A stretch of DNA of 64,000 nucleotides, from NCBI RefSeq assembly GCF_004214935.1, contig NZ_SFCC01000006.1, positions 124,001-188,000 on the forward strand, read 5' to 3'. This document shows positions 50,886-60,128 of this stretch, one piece after another (within the stretch, counting starts at the first letter, position 1; each line of letters starts with the position of its first letter). The translations under genes were made by a program, and so were the position numbers. The stretch comes from Amycolatopsis suaedae. Lineage in GTDB: Bacteria; Actinomycetota; Actinomycetes; Mycobacteriales; Pseudonocardiaceae. The notes beneath the pieces were generated by a model. It was not told where the DNA came from and ran no database searches. It saw only the letters and a list, made by a program, of their open reading frames with translations.

Positions 50886-51238
50886 TCATGGCGGACCTTC
50901 TGTCGGCTTCGGACCTTCCTGAGGGTTTCGACTACCCCGCGGAATTCATCCGACTCGTCGAGTTGGACCTGACCAAGCTCGAACCGTGGTGGGTTTTCGA
51001 CGGCGAGAATCTGCGGCGGCGGTATGCGGGGCTGAAAGAGCGCTACCCGGATCGCAACATCGTTCCGTTCGCTCGCCGGGAGGACAATGATGACGTCGCA
51101 TGCTGGGATCTGGACGCTGGCGATGTCGTAGTCGTGCATGACTTCGCCTCGCCAGGTTCGGAACAAAGGGAACGATTCCCCGATTTCACCTCCTGGCTGC
51201 GCCAGGCGTTCGAGGACTTCATCGCGCACGGCGAGTAA
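50861..51238 (+). CDS. SMI1/KNR4 (SUKH)-family immunity protein
   Basis: A 125-residue protein overlapping the toxin end by 25 bp. Features seen are DLPEGFDYPAEFIRLVELDL, LEPWWVFDGENLRRRYAGLK, YPDRNIVPFARREDNDDVAC and VVVHDFASPGSEQRERF, the conserved pattern of SMI1/KNR4-like immunity proteins that neutralise polymorphic toxins. GTG 50861 has GAGGGG five bases upstream; ATG at 50870 and 50888 are alternatives. Codon use is slightly less GC-biased than the neighbours, in line with a mobile toxin cassette. Confidence 0.82.
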   Translation: MDIMGRKLIMADLLSASDLPEGFDYPAEFIRLVELDLTKLEPWWVFDGENLRRRYAGLKERYPDRNIVPFARREDNDDVACWDLDAGDVVVVHDFASPGSEQRERFPDFTSWLRQAFEDFIAHGE

Positions 51239-51266
51239 GGTCCGTCGGCCACGGTAGTGTCGGGTC

Positions 51267-52154
51267 GTGGTGTTCGACTCCGCGCGGTTCGACCTCCAGC
51301 CCTACACCGGTTTCGACATGGCTCGTTACGTCCGGCGGACGTACTGCAGCTGGGAGAGCGCGGGCTGGCAGTCCCTGCTGGTCCAGCGGTTCGACCACGT
51401 CGCGGTCGCCGAGGACATGGCGATGCCGGGGGCCGCGGATCTGCACCTGATTCTGCCGCTCGCCGGCCGTGCGGTGATGGAGACGCGGTGTGGCGGCCGG
51501 GTCACCCGCCGGCTGTGGGCTCCGGGACGGCTGGACATGGGGATCCCTGGGCAGCCGTCCGTGCGCGGCTACCGCGCGGACGGGCCGATGTGCAGCCTGC
51601 AGATGCACATCCCGCGGGACACCGTCGACTCGACGGCCGCGCGGCTCGGTGGCCGGGAAGTCGACTTCGAGGCCATGGCGGCGTCCCTGGACGCCGGCGA
51701 TCCGCTGGTCGAGGAGGTGATCCGGGGCGTCGGAGCGGCGGGCGACGCCGACGACCTGTACGCCGAGTCGGCGGCGGCGTTCCTGGCCACCCATCTGCTC
51801 GTCCGGCACTCCCGGCTGCGGGCTCCCAGGACGACGCGGGAGGACGCCCGGGTGCGCGTGGCCGTGGCGATCATGCGCGAACGGATGGCGGATTCACTCA
51901 CCCTGGCAGACATCGCCGCCGAGGTTCACCTGTCGGTGTACCACTTCGTCCGGACCTTCAAGGACGTCACCGGGCAGACGCCGTACCGGTTTCTCACCCG
52001 GCTGCGGATCGAGGAGGCGAAGCGGCTCCTGCGGGACACCGATCTGCCGATCGCGCAGATCGCGGCCCGCTGCGGCTTCGCCAGTCCCGGCGCGTTGTCG
52101 ACCGCCTTCACCCGGCACACCGGTACCCGCCCGTCGGCCTACCGCAATTCCTGA
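51267..52154 (+). CDS. AraC-family regulator
   Basis: A 295-residue regulator with a cupin-like N-terminal AraC_binding_2 region and a C-terminal double helix-turn-helix (LTLADIAAEVHLSVYHFVRT, RLRIEEAKRLLRDTDLPIAQ, AARCGFASPGALSTAF). Starts GTG 51267. It directs the SRPBCC gene 60 bp downstream, probably as activator. Confidence 0.88.
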   Translation: MVFDSARFDLQPYTGFDMARYVRRTYCSWESAGWQSLLVQRFDHVAVAEDMAMPGAADLHLILPLAGRAVMETRCGGRVTRRLWAPGRLDMGIPGQPSVRGYRADGPMCSLQMHIPRDTVDSTAARLGGREVDFEAMAASLDAGDPLVEEVIRGVGAAGDADDLYAESAAAFLATHLLVRHSRLRAPRTTREDARVRVAVAIMRERMADSLTLADIAAEVHLSVYHFVRTFKDVTGQTPYRFLTRLRIEEAKRLLRDTDLPIAQIAARCGFASPGALSTAFTRHTGTRPSAYRNS

Positions 52155-52214
52155 CCGGTACGCCGCAATCTCACGCATTCGGTCACGGAGGCGCCGTCGT
52201 TAGCGTCGGTGACC

Positions 52215-52670
52215 ATGAACGACTACGACGTGACGGCCGAATCGGCGGCACCCCCGTCGGCGGTGTGGGCACTGCTGCTCGACCCGCGGAGCTGGCCCAC
52301 GTGGACCCAGATCGACGCACTGGAAACCGGCCAGTCCGAGGGCCTCTCGCCCGACGGCCGGGACGGGGTCGGGGCGACCCGCGCGTTCCGCACCGGCGAT
52401 GTGGTCACCAAGGAGCGAATCACGGCCCTCGAACCGGAACGCAGGTTCGCCTACGAGGGGGTCGAGATCCCGTTCATGTCCGATTACGAGGCCGCGGTGG
52501 AGCTGTCGGAGCTGCCCGGCCACGGCACCAGGATCCACTGGCACGGCACGTACACGGTTGCCGTGGCGGAGATGCGCGAGTCGTTCCCGGCCTACCTCCA
52601 GGGTTTCATGCAGGACATGGCGAACGGACTCGCGGCGCACGCGGCAGTCAGGACGCAGGGGGCGGGCTGA
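52215..52670 (+). CDS. SRPBCC-family (polyketide cyclase/dehydrase) protein
   Basis: A 151-residue START-like lipid-binding fold: YDVTAESAAPPSAVWALLLD, PRSWPTWTQIDALETG, and C-terminal helix SFPAYLQGFMQDMANGLAAH. Such proteins bind or modify hydrophobic ligands; substrate unknown. ATG 52215. It follows AraC in the same orientation and overlaps convergently with the pseudogene end. Confidence 0.85.
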   Translation: MNDYDVTAESAAPPSAVWALLLDPRSWPTWTQIDALETGQSEGLSPDGRDGVGATRAFRTGDVVTKERITALEPERRFAYEGVEIPFMSDYEAAVELSELPGHGTRIHWHGTYTVAVAEMRESFPAYLQGFMQDMANGLAAHAAVRTQGAG

Positions 52671-53209
52671 GCGGCGGCCACTGGGCGACCGGCTGGCTCG
52701 CCTGCGCGACGGCGTGCAGTACGGCGGCACCGACGAACACGCACGCCCAGCCGACCAAGGCCGGCGGCAGGGTGCCGTTCCGGCGCGGTTCTGCCGGAAA
52801 CAGCCGGGGATCCGATGCCTGGGCCGACTGGCCCAGCTGGATCAGCGGCAGCACCAGGTTGGCGACGGGAATGAACAGCCGCCGATCGCCCAGCCAGGCC
52901 CGAGCCCGAGCGGACCGCGCAACGCGACTGCGTTGGTCGCGTGCCGGTGCTGCCAGATGATGAAGACGATCCCCGTGGCGAGGTTGAGGAGCACGAAGCA
53001 GGCCTCCCAGACGGCGACCGAACTGTCGGCGCGTTCGATGGCCTCGGTCATGAGTGGCGACCTCGGGCCGTCGGTGAAGAGTTGACGTCGTCGGCCCGGC
53101 CGAAGTAGGCGAACGCGGTCCGTAGCGATACCGCCGCGGCGATACCGAGCAGAATCGAAACCGCTGTCGCCGGCCCGTTCAGTGGCCAGGTGCCCCGTCG
53201 ATCGTTCAT
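52648..53209 (-). pseudogene. DUF4328 membrane protein, two frameshifts
   Basis: The minus strand reads MNDRRGTWPLNGPATAVSIL in one frame, then VWEACFVLLNLATGIVFIIW and GPLGLGPGWAIGG in a second, then FIPVANLVLP and LIQLGQSAQASDPRLFPAEP in a third. These join into one DUF4328 protein (RHATNA...GWAIGGWFIPVANLVLP). One missing G near 52876 (TGG to TG) and a second shift near 53090 break it. Either a decayed gene or sequencing errors; the pieces keep good codon bias, so loss is recent if real. Confidence 0.65.
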
Positions 53210-53270
53210 GGCCGAAGCTAGATCGCGCACGCCCGCGTCCGGCGGGGTCAGGCAGCCTGCTGCCAGTTCC

Positions 53271-53723
53271 TCAGGCGAAACCGGGGCCGGGCAGGACGTC
53301 GATGTCGGTGGCGTGCATCGGTTCGCCGCACACCGAGCAGCGGGGCTCCACGTGACTGATCTCGCCGCAGGCGTGGTGCCGGTACAGCACCGGCGGCCCC
53401 GCCTCGCCGGCCAGCCACCGGTCGCCCCAGCGCACCATCACCATCAGCAGATCGCACAGCTCGGCGCCCTTGGTCGTCAGGACGTATTCGTGCCGCGGCG
53501 GACGGCTGGAGTACTCCTTCCGTTCCAGGATTCCGGCCGTGACCAGCCACTTCAGCCGTTCGGTCAGCACCTTGCGGGAGATCCCGAGGTCCTGCTGGAT
53601 CTGTTCGAAGCGGGAGATGCCCACGTAGACGTCGCGCAGGATCAGCGGCGACCACGGTTCGCCGATGACGTCGAGGGTCCTGGCGATCGAACAGGCCATG
53701 TCGCCGAACTGGGTGCGCTGCAT
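53271..53723 (-). CDS. HxlR-family regulator with C-terminal zinc ribbon
   Basis: A 150-residue regulator: MACSIARTLDVIGEPWSPLI, DLGISRKVLTERLKWLVTAG and SRPPRHEYVLTTKGAEL are the HxlR winged helix. The tail has CGEISHVEPRCSVCGEPM, a four-ligand zinc ribbon seen in some HxlR proteins. HxlR proteins respond to redox or aldehydes. It is divergent from the DUF899 gene across two clear operators. Confidence 0.9.
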   Translation of the reverse strand: MQRTQFGDMACSIARTLDVIGEPWSPLILRDVYVGISRFEQIQQDLGISRKVLTERLKWLVTAGILERKEYSSRPPRHEYVLTTKGAELCDLLMVMVRWGDRWLAGEAGPPVLYRHHACGEISHVEPRCSVCGEPMHATDIDVLPGPGFA

Positions 53724-53745
53724 GGGGACGATTCTAGCCGAGAGG

Positions 53746-53793
53746 GTTCCCTGAGGGAACTTAAGGTGCTACGGTCAGGTTCCCTGAAGGAAC
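53746..53793. promoter_or_regulatory. Paired HxlR operators
   Basis: GTTCCCTGAGGGAAC (53746-53760) is a perfect inverted repeat with a single central base; GTTCCCTGAAGGAAC (53779-53793) is its near copy. Centres are 33 bp apart, three helical turns, in the divergent hxlR/DUF899 promoter, so cooperative binding of two HxlR dimers is likely. Confidence 0.82.
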
Positions 53794-53808
53794 TGAGAGG
53801 AGCAGTCG

Positions 53809-54462
53809 ATGAATCGCCCGCCGGTCGTCTCCCCGGAGGAATGGCAAGCCGAACGGGATGCGTTGCTGGTCAAGGAAAAGGAGCTGACCAGGGAACTCGA
53901 CGCCCTGGCCGCGCGGCGCCGCAGGCTCCCGATGGTCCGGCTGAAGCCCGGCTACCGGTTCACCGCTCCGGACGGCGCCACCGTGCCGCTCACCGATCTG
54001 TTCGACGGCCGCAGGCAGCTGGTGATCTACCACCACATGCTGTCCCCCGGGCAGGACTGGGTGTGTTCGGGGTGCTCGTCGTTCACCGACAACCTCGCCA
54101 ACCAGGCCCACCTCAACGCCAGGGACACCACGCTGATCCTGATGTCGCCCGCACCGCAGGACGAGATCGACGTGCTGCGTAAGCGGTTCGGCTGGACCGT
54201 GCCCTGGTATTCGGCGTACGGCAACGACTTCTACGCCGACCTGGGACTCGGTGGCGGCTTCGGACTGAGCGTGCTGCTGCGCGACGGCGACGAGGTGTTC
54301 CGGACCTACTACACCAGTGGCCGCGGTGTGGACCGGCTGCGGATGGACTTCAACCTGCTCGACCTCACCCCGTACGGCAGGCAGGAAGAGTGGGAGGACT
54401 CCCCGGACGGCTGGCCGCAGGACCCGACCATGTCCTGGCTGAACAACCGCGACGAGTACTAG
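53809..54462 (+). CDS. DUF899 thioredoxin-like protein
   Basis: A 217-residue thioredoxin-fold protein: VVSPEEWQAERDALLVKEKE at the N-terminus, YRFTAPDGATVPLTDLFDG, then a CxxC active-site-like motif in DWVCSGCSSFTDNL and DLTPYGRQEEWEDSPDGW near the end, all diagnostic for DUF899. Probable redox role, target unknown. It belongs to the hxlR-regulated divergent pair, and a PPOx gene follows 9 bp downstream. Confidence 0.88.
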   Translation: MNRPPVVSPEEWQAERDALLVKEKELTRELDALAARRRRLPMVRLKPGYRFTAPDGATVPLTDLFDGRRQLVIYHHMLSPGQDWVCSGCSSFTDNLANQAHLNARDTTLILMSPAPQDEIDVLRKRFGWTVPWYSAYGNDFYADLGLGGGFGLSVLLRDGDEVFRTYYTSGRGVDRLRMDFNLLDLTPYGRQEEWEDSPDGWPQDPTMSWLNNRDEY

Positions 54463-54471
54463 GAGCCTCCC

Positions 54472-54912
54472 ATGTCCCGCACCATGACCGCCGCCGAACG
54501 CGAGGATTTCCTTGCCCAGCCCCACATCGGCGTGCTGAGCGTGGCGAGCGACGGTGACCGGCCGCCGCTGACGGTGCCCGTCTGGTATGCCTACCAGCCG
54601 GGCGGGAACCTCACCTTCTTCACCGGAACGCAAGGCCGGACGGCCCGCAAGACCGCGTTGCTCGAACGGGCCGGCCGGCTCAGCTTCTGCGTGCAGAGTC
54701 CGGAGCCGCCCTACCGGTACGTGACGGTCGAGGGCACCGTGGTCGGGGCCGACCGCAGTCCGTCGGCCGAGGACGTGGCCGCGATCGCCGGACGGTACCT
54801 GCCCGAGGACGTCGCCCGCGGCGTCGCCGAGGAGGAGACCGGGAACGCCAGTGGCACCTTCGTGTTGTTCACCGTCCGGCCGGATCGCTGGCTCAGCGCG
54901 GACTTCGGCTAG
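54472..54912 (+). CDS. Pyridoxamine 5'-phosphate oxidase-like (PPOx) flavin/F420 protein
   Basis: A 146-residue split-barrel protein: [20 protein letters not shown] at the N-terminus, [38 protein letters not shown]. This family binds FMN or F420 and often degrades or reduces small molecules. Exact cofactor unclear. The stop shares a CTAG with the convergent epoxide hydrolase gene. Confidence 0.88.
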   Translation: MSRTMTAAEREDFLAQPHIGVLSVASDGDRPPLTVPVWYAYQPGGNLTFFTGTQGRTARKTALLERAGRLSFCVQSPEPPYRYVTVEGTVVGADRSPSAEDVAAIAGRYLPEDVARGVAEEETGNASGTFVLFTVRPDRWLSADFG

Positions 54913-56057
54913 CCGGCGGCCAGCTCGCCGAAGAACTCCCGGATGTCGGCGACGAGCAGATCCGGCCGTTCCATCGACAGGAAGTGCCCGCCGTCGTCCA
55001 GTTCGGTCCAGCGCACGATGTTGTGGTCGCGCTCGGCCCACCGGCGAATGGTCACGTCGTGCGCGGTGAGCAGGACGGCCAGCGGAGTCGTGCCACGCGG
55101 CGCCGGCTCGCTGTCCCAGGAGGCCCCGGCGAGGGCCTCGTAGTAGATCTGCGCCGCGGAGCCCGCTGTCGCGGTCAGCCAGTAGATCGAGATGCCGGTC
55201 AGCATCCGGTCGCGGTCGACGCTGTCCTCCGGCAGCCCGTCCTCCGGCACCGTCAGCTCCTTGTACTTCTCCACGATCCACGCGAGCTGCCCGCTCGGTG
55301 AGTCGGTGAGGCCGTAGGCGACCGTCTGCGGACGCTTGGAGTTGCACTGCAGGTAGCCGTCGTTGAAGTTCTCCATCCGTTCCCAGCGGGTCTGCTCGGC
55401 TTCGCTGAGGCCGTCGAACTCGCCGTCGGCGCCGACCGGGAACGTGATCATGCCGTTGAGGTGCACGCCGGTGACGCGGTCGGGTACCTGAGCGGCGAGC
55501 AGGGGGCCCACCCACGAACCGGTGTCGTAGCCGTGGACGCCGTACCGCTGGTAACCGAGCCGGTCCATCAGCTCGGCCAGGATCGCCGCCATCCGGCCCG
55601 CGTCCATCCCGGGACCGGCCAGGGGCGTCGAGAACCCGAACCCGGGCAGCGACGGGATCACCAGGTGGAACGGTCCGCCGGGAGCGTCGGGGTCGGTGAG
55701 TGGGCCGATCACGTCGAGGAAGTCGGCGAACGTGCCCGGCCAGCCGTGCAGCATCAGCAGCGGCCGCGCCGCCGGCTCCGGTGAGCGTACGTGCAGGAAG
55801 TGCAGGTTCTGCCCGTCGATCGTGGTCAGGAACTGCGGGTGCTCGTTGAGTGCTGCCTCATGAGCGCGCCAGTCGTAGCCGTCGGCCCAGTAGGCCGCCA
55901 GCTCCTTGAGGTAGCCGACGGGAACGCCGCGGTCCCAGCCGACACCGGGCAACTCGTCCGGCCAGCGGGTGGCGGTCAGCCGCGCACGCAGGTCGTCCAG
56001 CTGGGCCTGCGGAATGTCGATGGTGAACGGGCGGATGTCCTGCTGCGAGTTCGTCAT
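54909..56057 (-). CDS. Epoxide hydrolase (EHN + alpha/beta hydrolase)
   Basis: A 382-residue hydrolase with an N-terminal EHN domain ([20 protein letters not shown]) and an alpha/beta-hydrolase core: [10 protein letters not shown] (oxyanion HGxP), nucleophile Asp in [13 protein letters not shown], and the catalytic His in [10 protein letters not shown]. Hydrolyses epoxides to diols. ATG 56057. It is divergent from a WYL regulator across an inverted repeat. Confidence 0.92.
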   Translation of the reverse strand: MTNSQQDIRPFTIDIPQAQLDDLRARLTATRWPDELPGVGWDRGVPVGYLKELAAYWADGYDWRAHEAALNEHPQFLTTIDGQNLHFLHVRSPEPAARPLLMLHGWPGTFADFLDVIGPLTDPDAPGGPFHLVIPSLPGFGFSTPLAGPGMDAGRMAAILAELMDRLGYQRYGVHGYDTGSWVGPLLAAQVPDRVTGVHLNGMITFPVGADGEFDGLSEAEQTRWERMENFNDGYLQCNSKRPQTVAYGLTDSPSGQLAWIVEKYKELTVPEDGLPEDSVDRDRMLTGISIYWLTATAGSAAQIYYEALAGASWDSEPAPRGTTPLAVLLTAHDVTIRRWAERDHNIVRWTELDDGGHFLSMERPDLLVADIREFFGELAAG

Positions 56058-56079
56058 GCCAGTCAGGCTAGGAGCCTCA

Positions 56080-56098
56080 TAGGACAGCCTCGGTCCTA
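56080..56098. promoter_or_regulatory. Inverted repeat in epoxide hydrolase / WYL regulator promoter
   Basis: TAGGAC (56080-56085) and GTCCTA (56093-56098) with a 7-bp spacer, centred between the two divergent starts; candidate operator for the WYL-domain regulator. Confidence 0.5.
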
Positions 56099-56120
56099 AG
56101 CGGCTGGCATTATCGACGAC

Positions 56121-57077
56121 ATGTTGGAGACCTCGGCACGCCTGCTCCGGTTGCTGTCGCTGCTGCAGACGCATCGTGACTGGTCCGGCACCGACCTGGC
56201 CGGCCGCCTCGGCGTCACCACCCGCACGGTGCGCCGCGACGTCGACCGGCTGCGGGAGCTTGGCTATCCGGTGCACGCCGTCCAGGGCACCGCGGGTTAC
56301 CGGCTCGGCGCGGGAGCGGCGTTGCCACCGCTGCTGCTGGACGACGACGAGGCGGTGGCGGTGGCGATCGGCCTGCGCACGGCCGCGGGCGGCGCGGTCG
56401 CCGGGATCGAGGAGACCTCGCTGCGCGCGCTGACCAAGCTGGAGCAGGTACTGCCGCCGCGGCTGCGGCACCGGGTCAACACCCTGCAGACGACGACCGT
56501 GCGGGCCGGTGTCGCCCCCGCGCCCCAGGTCTCCGCCGACACGCTGGTGGCGATCGCCGACGCGTGCCGTCGCCGGGAACGCCTGCGGTTCGACTACACC
56601 AGCCCGCGCGGCGGCCCGACCGTCCGCGACACCGAGCCACACAGCCTGGTCAACTTCGGCAGGCACTGGTACCTGGTTGCCTGGGACGTCGGCCGCGCGG
56701 ACTGGCGGACGTTCCGCGTCGACCGGCTCGACCCGCGGACACCGACCGGCCCACGGTTCCCGCCGAGGGAGCCGCCGGACGGTGACGTGGCCGCCTACGT
56801 CGGCAGGCAGCTGTCCGAGCGGGCGTGGCAGGCACGGGCGACGGTGCGGCTGCACGAGTCGGCCGACGCGGTCGCCGACCGGGTCTGGCCCGGCATGGGC
56901 ATGCTGGAAGCCGTCGACGAGCGGAACTGCTTGCTGCACGTCGGCGCGGAGACCGTGTGGGACCTGGTCTGGATGATCACCTCGGTAGGTTCTGATTTCA
57001 CCCTGGTGAGCGGACCTGACGAGCTGGCCGATGCGCTGCGTGCTCAGGCCAGACGGTGCCTGGAGGCGCTCACCTAG
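56121..57077 (+). CDS. YafY-type HTH/WYL-domain regulator
   Basis: A 318-residue regulator: N-terminal HTH_11 ([37 protein letters not shown]) and a WYL domain with [40 protein letters not shown], plus a WCX-like C-terminus. WYL domains bind nucleic acid or nucleotide ligands in DNA-damage and defence contexts, though here it is divergent from a metabolic gene. ATG 56121. Confidence 0.9.
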   Translation: MLETSARLLRLLSLLQTHRDWSGTDLAGRLGVTTRTVRRDVDRLRELGYPVHAVQGTAGYRLGAGAALPPLLLDDDEAVAVAIGLRTAAGGAVAGIEETSLRALTKLEQVLPPRLRHRVNTLQTTTVRAGVAPAPQVSADTLVAIADACRRRERLRFDYTSPRGGPTVRDTEPHSLVNFGRHWYLVAWDVGRADWRTFRVDRLDPRTPTGPRFPPREPPDGDVAAYVGRQLSERAWQARATVRLHESADAVADRVWPGMGMLEAVDERNCLLHVGAETVWDLVWMITSVGSDFTLVSGPDELADALRAQARRCLEALT

Positions 57078-58002
57078 CCAGCTGATCGAGGACGGTGCTC
57101 GCCGAGCGGGCTTCCCGCCGCAGCGCCGCGCGCAGTTCCACCACGCCGGGCCGGTGGACCGATCCCGCGCGTACCGCGGTGTAGATGGTCCGTTCGACCG
57201 AGCCGCCGCGCACCGGCCGTACCGACAGCGCCAGGTCGCCGTCTGCACCGAGTAGATCCGGCAGCAGCGCGACGGCCTGACCGGCTCGCACCAGCGCGAG
57301 GATCATCAGCAGGTCGGTGGTGTGGTGCCGGGCGTCCGGTTGGAAACCGCCGAGCTCCGCGCAGGCGGCGAACACCGTGTCGGTGTAGGCGCTGCCGGCG
57401 AGGCCGACCGCCCACGGACTGTCGGCGAGCGCGGACAGCGCGAGCGGCCCGGTGCCCGCCCGGGGATGGTCCGCGGGCAGCACGACCCGCAGCGGATCGG
57501 TCGCCAGCACCTCCCAGTCGACGCCGGGGTAGCGCGGGGCGAGGCCGCGGTCGTACTCGTCGCCGAGCACCAGGTCGATCTCGCCCAGCGTCAGCGCTCG
57601 CACGGCCGCGTCCGGCTCGATCTCGGACACGTGAACGCGCAGCGCCGGATACCGCCGGGTGAGCCGGTGCAGGACCGGCGCGAGCAGGCTGATCGTGCCC
57701 GTCTGGAACGACGACACGTGCAGCGATCCCCTGACCTGACGGGATGCGGCGGCGAGGTCGGCCTCGGCCTGTTCGACGCGAGTCAGCAAGGCTTCGGCGT
57801 GTTCGAGCAGGATCAGGCCGGCGTCGGTGAGCCGGACCCCGCGCCCGACCCGTTCCAGCAACGTCGCGCCTGCCTCGGCCTCCAGCTTGGCCAGCTGCTG
57901 CGACACCGCGGGCGCGCTGTAGGAGAGGGCCTCGGCGGTGGCGGCGATCGTGCCCCGCGCGTGCAGTTCCCGCAGCAGGCGGAGACGTTTGAGGTCGAGC
58001 AT
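57070..58002 (-). CDS. LysR-family transcriptional regulator
   Basis: A 310-residue LysR protein: HTH ([40 protein letters not shown]) and LysR_substrate domain ([31 protein letters not shown]). ATG 58002. It is divergent from an aldo/keto reductase with about 100 bp between starts, so that enzyme is its likely target. The 3' end overlaps the WYL gene by eight bases. Confidence 0.9.
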   Translation of the reverse strand: MLDLKRLRLLRELHARGTIAATAEALSYSAPAVSQQLAKLEAEAGATLLERVGRGVRLTDAGLILLEHAEALLTRVEQAEADLAAASRQVRGSLHVSSFQTGTISLLAPVLHRLTRRYPALRVHVSEIEPDAAVRALTLGEIDLVLGDEYDRGLAPRYPGVDWEVLATDPLRVVLPADHPRAGTGPLALSALADSPWAVGLAGSAYTDTVFAACAELGGFQPDARHHTTDLLMILALVRAGQAVALLPDLLGADGDLALSVRPVRGGSVERTIYTAVRAGSVHRPGVVELRAALRREARSASTVLDQLAR

Positions 58003-58106
58003 ACGTAAGTATAGCTTTCGAATCGGGCAAGAAAACTGCGATGGCTCCTTTATGGTGGTTCGTGTCACGATGGTCGGGTCACATCGTGGACCGAGGGGTG
58101 AATTCC

Positions 58107-58937
58107 TTGCACGACAACACTTTCATGCTCGGCGGCGACCTGCCCGTGCACCGGCTGGGCTTCGGCGCCATGCGGTTGCACGGCCGGACGTCGGCGGAGC
58201 GGGCCGAGTCGGTCCGGATCGCCAGGCGCGCGGTCGAGCTGGGCGTGACGTTCATCGACACAGCCGACTCCTACGACCTGGGCGGCAACGAGGAACTGCT
58301 CGCCGAGGCGCTGCACCCGTATCCGGATGATCTGGTCATCGCGACGAAGGCCGGTCAGAGCAGGCCGGGTGGCGACTGGGTGCCGCTGGGGCGGCCGGAG
58401 TACCTGCGGCAGCAGGCGGATCTGAGCCTGCGCAGGCTGCGGGTGGACCGGATCGACCTGTTCCAGCTGCACCGCGTCGACCCGAAGGTGCCGTTCGACG
58501 AGCAGATCGGCGCGTTACGGCAGCTGCGTGACGAGGGGAAGGTCCGGCACGTCGGGCTCTCCGAGGTCACCGTCGACGAGATCGAGCGGGCGCGGGCTGT
58601 CGTCCCGATCGTCAGCGTGCAGAACCGCTACAACCTGAGCGACCGGCACTCCGAGCCGGTGCTGAAGTACTGCGAGGCCAACGACATCGCGTTCATCCCG
58701 TGGCTGCCGGTTGCGCCGAGCCGGGACGCGGGTCCGGTCGCCGAAGTCGCGCGCAGGCACGGGGTCGGGCCGGTGCGGGTCGCGCTGGCCTGGCTGCTCG
58801 GGCTGTCCCCGGTGATGCTGCCGATCCCGGGGACGTCGTCGATGGCGCACCTGGAGGACAACGTCGCCGCGGCGACGTTGGAGCTGTCGGCCGCCGACGT
58901 CGCCGAGCTGGAGGGTCAGCCGCTCACGACGGTGTAG
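58107..58937 (+). CDS. Aldo/keto reductase
   Basis: About 276 residues, TIM-barrel NADPH-dependent oxidoreductase: HRLGFGAMRLHGRTSAERAE, FIDTADSYDLGGNEELLAEA (Asp and Tyr of the tetrad), ATKAGQSRPGG (Lys) and LFQLHRVDPK (His), IPIPGTSSMAHLEDNVAA-type cofactor loop near the end. TTG 58107 has GAGGGG eight bases upstream; GTG 58098 is an alternative. Its 3' end overlaps the DHFR-like gene convergently. Confidence 0.9.
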   Translation: MHDNTFMLGGDLPVHRLGFGAMRLHGRTSAERAESVRIARRAVELGVTFIDTADSYDLGGNEELLAEALHPYPDDLVIATKAGQSRPGGDWVPLGRPEYLRQQADLSLRRLRVDRIDLFQLHRVDPKVPFDEQIGALRQLRDEGKVRHVGLSEVTVDEIERARAVVPIVSVQNRYNLSDRHSEPVLKYCEANDIAFIPWLPVAPSRDAGPVAEVARRHGVGPVRVALAWLLGLSPVMLPIPGTSSMAHLEDNVAAATLELSAADVAELEGQPLTTV

Positions 58938-59449
58938 GTGGTCTGGACGAACCCGGCGTCGTAGGTCGTCGTCGACTGGTGGGCGAGGTCGACGTCGGCG
59001 GGCAGCTCGCCGAACAACGGCAGTCCGGCGCCCAGCAGCACGGGCGCGGTGGTGATGGTCAGCTCGGTCAGCAGGCCCGCCCGCAGGAAGCTTTGGACGA
59101 CCTGGCCGCCGTCGGCGTACACGTGTTTCGCGCCGCGATCGCTCAGGTGCGCGACGAGTTCGTCGAGGTCGCGGTGGACGGAAATGCGCGGGTCGGCGTC
59201 GGCGGCGAGCCGGGTGCTCAGGACGGCGACGTGCTTGCCGTCGTAGGGCCAGACATCGGTCCCGAAGCTGAGGACTTTTTCGTAGCTGGCCCTGCCGAGG
59301 ACGACCGTGTCGATGCCGGCGGCGAACTTCTCGTACCCCATGTCACCGGCCTGCTCGCCCCGGCTGGTGAGCCACTCGATGTCGCCGTCCGGGCGGGCGA
59401 TGAAGCCGTCGAGGCTGGTGGCGATGAACGCCGCGGCGGTGAACGTCAT
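58916..59449 (-). CDS. RibD/DHFR-fold reductase (dihydrofolate reductase family)
   Basis: A 177-residue protein with FIATSLDGFIARPDGDIEWL at the N-terminus, VVLGRASYEKVLSFG and HVYADGGQVVQSFLRAGLL, the typical RibD_C signature. It binds NADPH; the natural substrate of these stand-alone RibD_C proteins is not folate and is usually unknown. ATG 59449 overlaps the tetR stop (ATGA), so it is the target gene of the TetR autoregulated operon. Confidence 0.9.
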   Translation of the reverse strand: MTFTAAAFIATSLDGFIARPDGDIEWLTSRGEQAGDMGYEKFAAGIDTVVLGRASYEKVLSFGTDVWPYDGKHVAVLSTRLAADADPRISVHRDLDELVAHLSDRGAKHVYADGGQVVQSFLRAGLLTELTITTAPVLLGAGLPLFGELPADVDLAHQSTTTYDAGFVQTTYTVVSG

Positions 59450-60027
59450 GCGGGACTCCGATCGGTCAGCAGATGGTCGATTTCCGCGCGGAGGGTGTCG
59501 GTGAGCGGGCCGTTGCCGTGCAGGGCCCACACGATCAGGATGCCGTTGTAGGCGATCTGGACCGAACGGGCCATTCGCGCCGGGTCGCCGGTCAGCTCGC
59601 CAGCGCCGACCGCCTCGGTGAGCGACGCCGTGATCTCGGCGAGCATCCGGTCGGCGTGGGCGGCGGCGTGCGCGCGGAAGTCGGGGTCGGTCAGGTCGAG
59701 CTGGAGGAAGCCGAGGCTGTTGGCGAGCTGGCGAGGCGATTCGACGACGCCGGCCAGCTCGCCGAGCGCCGCGTGCAGTGCGGCCAGCGGTGACGGGTGC
59801 TCGCCGCGGACCCGGTCGAACAGCTCGCCGACGTCGTGAGCTGCCCGTTCGGCCACCGCGAGCAGCAGTCCGCGCTTGGAGCCGAAGCGCTGCACCAGCG
59901 TCGGCGCCGAGAGACCCGCCTCCCGCGCCACGGCCGCCAGGGTCAGCCCGCCGGGGCCGTGTTCGGCGATCGCCCGCCCGGCGGCGTGCAGGATCGCCTC
60001 GTCGCTGGTCGTCCTCGGTCGTGGCAC
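59446..60027 (-). CDS. TetR-family repressor
   Basis: A 193-residue repressor: AAGRAIAEHGPGGLTLAAVA and REAGLSAPTLVQRFGSKRGL are the HTH; the C-terminal domain has LGFLQLDLTDPDFRAHAAAH. Starts GTG 60027. A nearly palindromic AAAGGAACGTTCGTTT element at 60061-60076 lies upstream. It is first in an operon with the RibD-like reductase. Confidence 0.88.
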   Translation of the reverse strand: MPRPRTTSDEAILHAAGRAIAEHGPGGLTLAAVAREAGLSAPTLVQRFGSKRGLLLAVAERAAHDVGELFDRVRGEHPSPLAALHAALGELAGVVESPRQLANSLGFLQLDLTDPDFRAHAAAHADRMLAEITASLTEAVGAGELTGDPARMARSVQIAYNGILIVWALHGNGPLTDTLRAEIDHLLTDRSPA

Positions 60028-60060
60028 GGGGACGACGGTACGGGCGGCAGGTGAGTTTGT

Positions 60061-60076
60061 AAAGGAACGTTCGTTT
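60061..60076. promoter_or_regulatory. TetR operator candidate
   Basis: AAAGGAACGTTCGTTT contains the perfect core GAACGTTC (60065-60072) and near-symmetric flanks, about 34 bp upstream of the tetR GTG. Confidence 0.55.
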
Positions 60077-60099
60077 ATTAATTACTGTGGGATTATCCG

Positions 60100-60112
60100 A
60101 CTATCCGATAGT
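60100..60112. promoter_or_regulatory. VapBC operator candidate
   Basis: ACTATCCGATAGT is a perfect inverted repeat with a central base, 17 bp upstream of the antitoxin start. TA modules are usually autoregulated through such a site. Confidence 0.6.
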
Positions 60113-60128
60113 TTGATATCGTGGTCCT

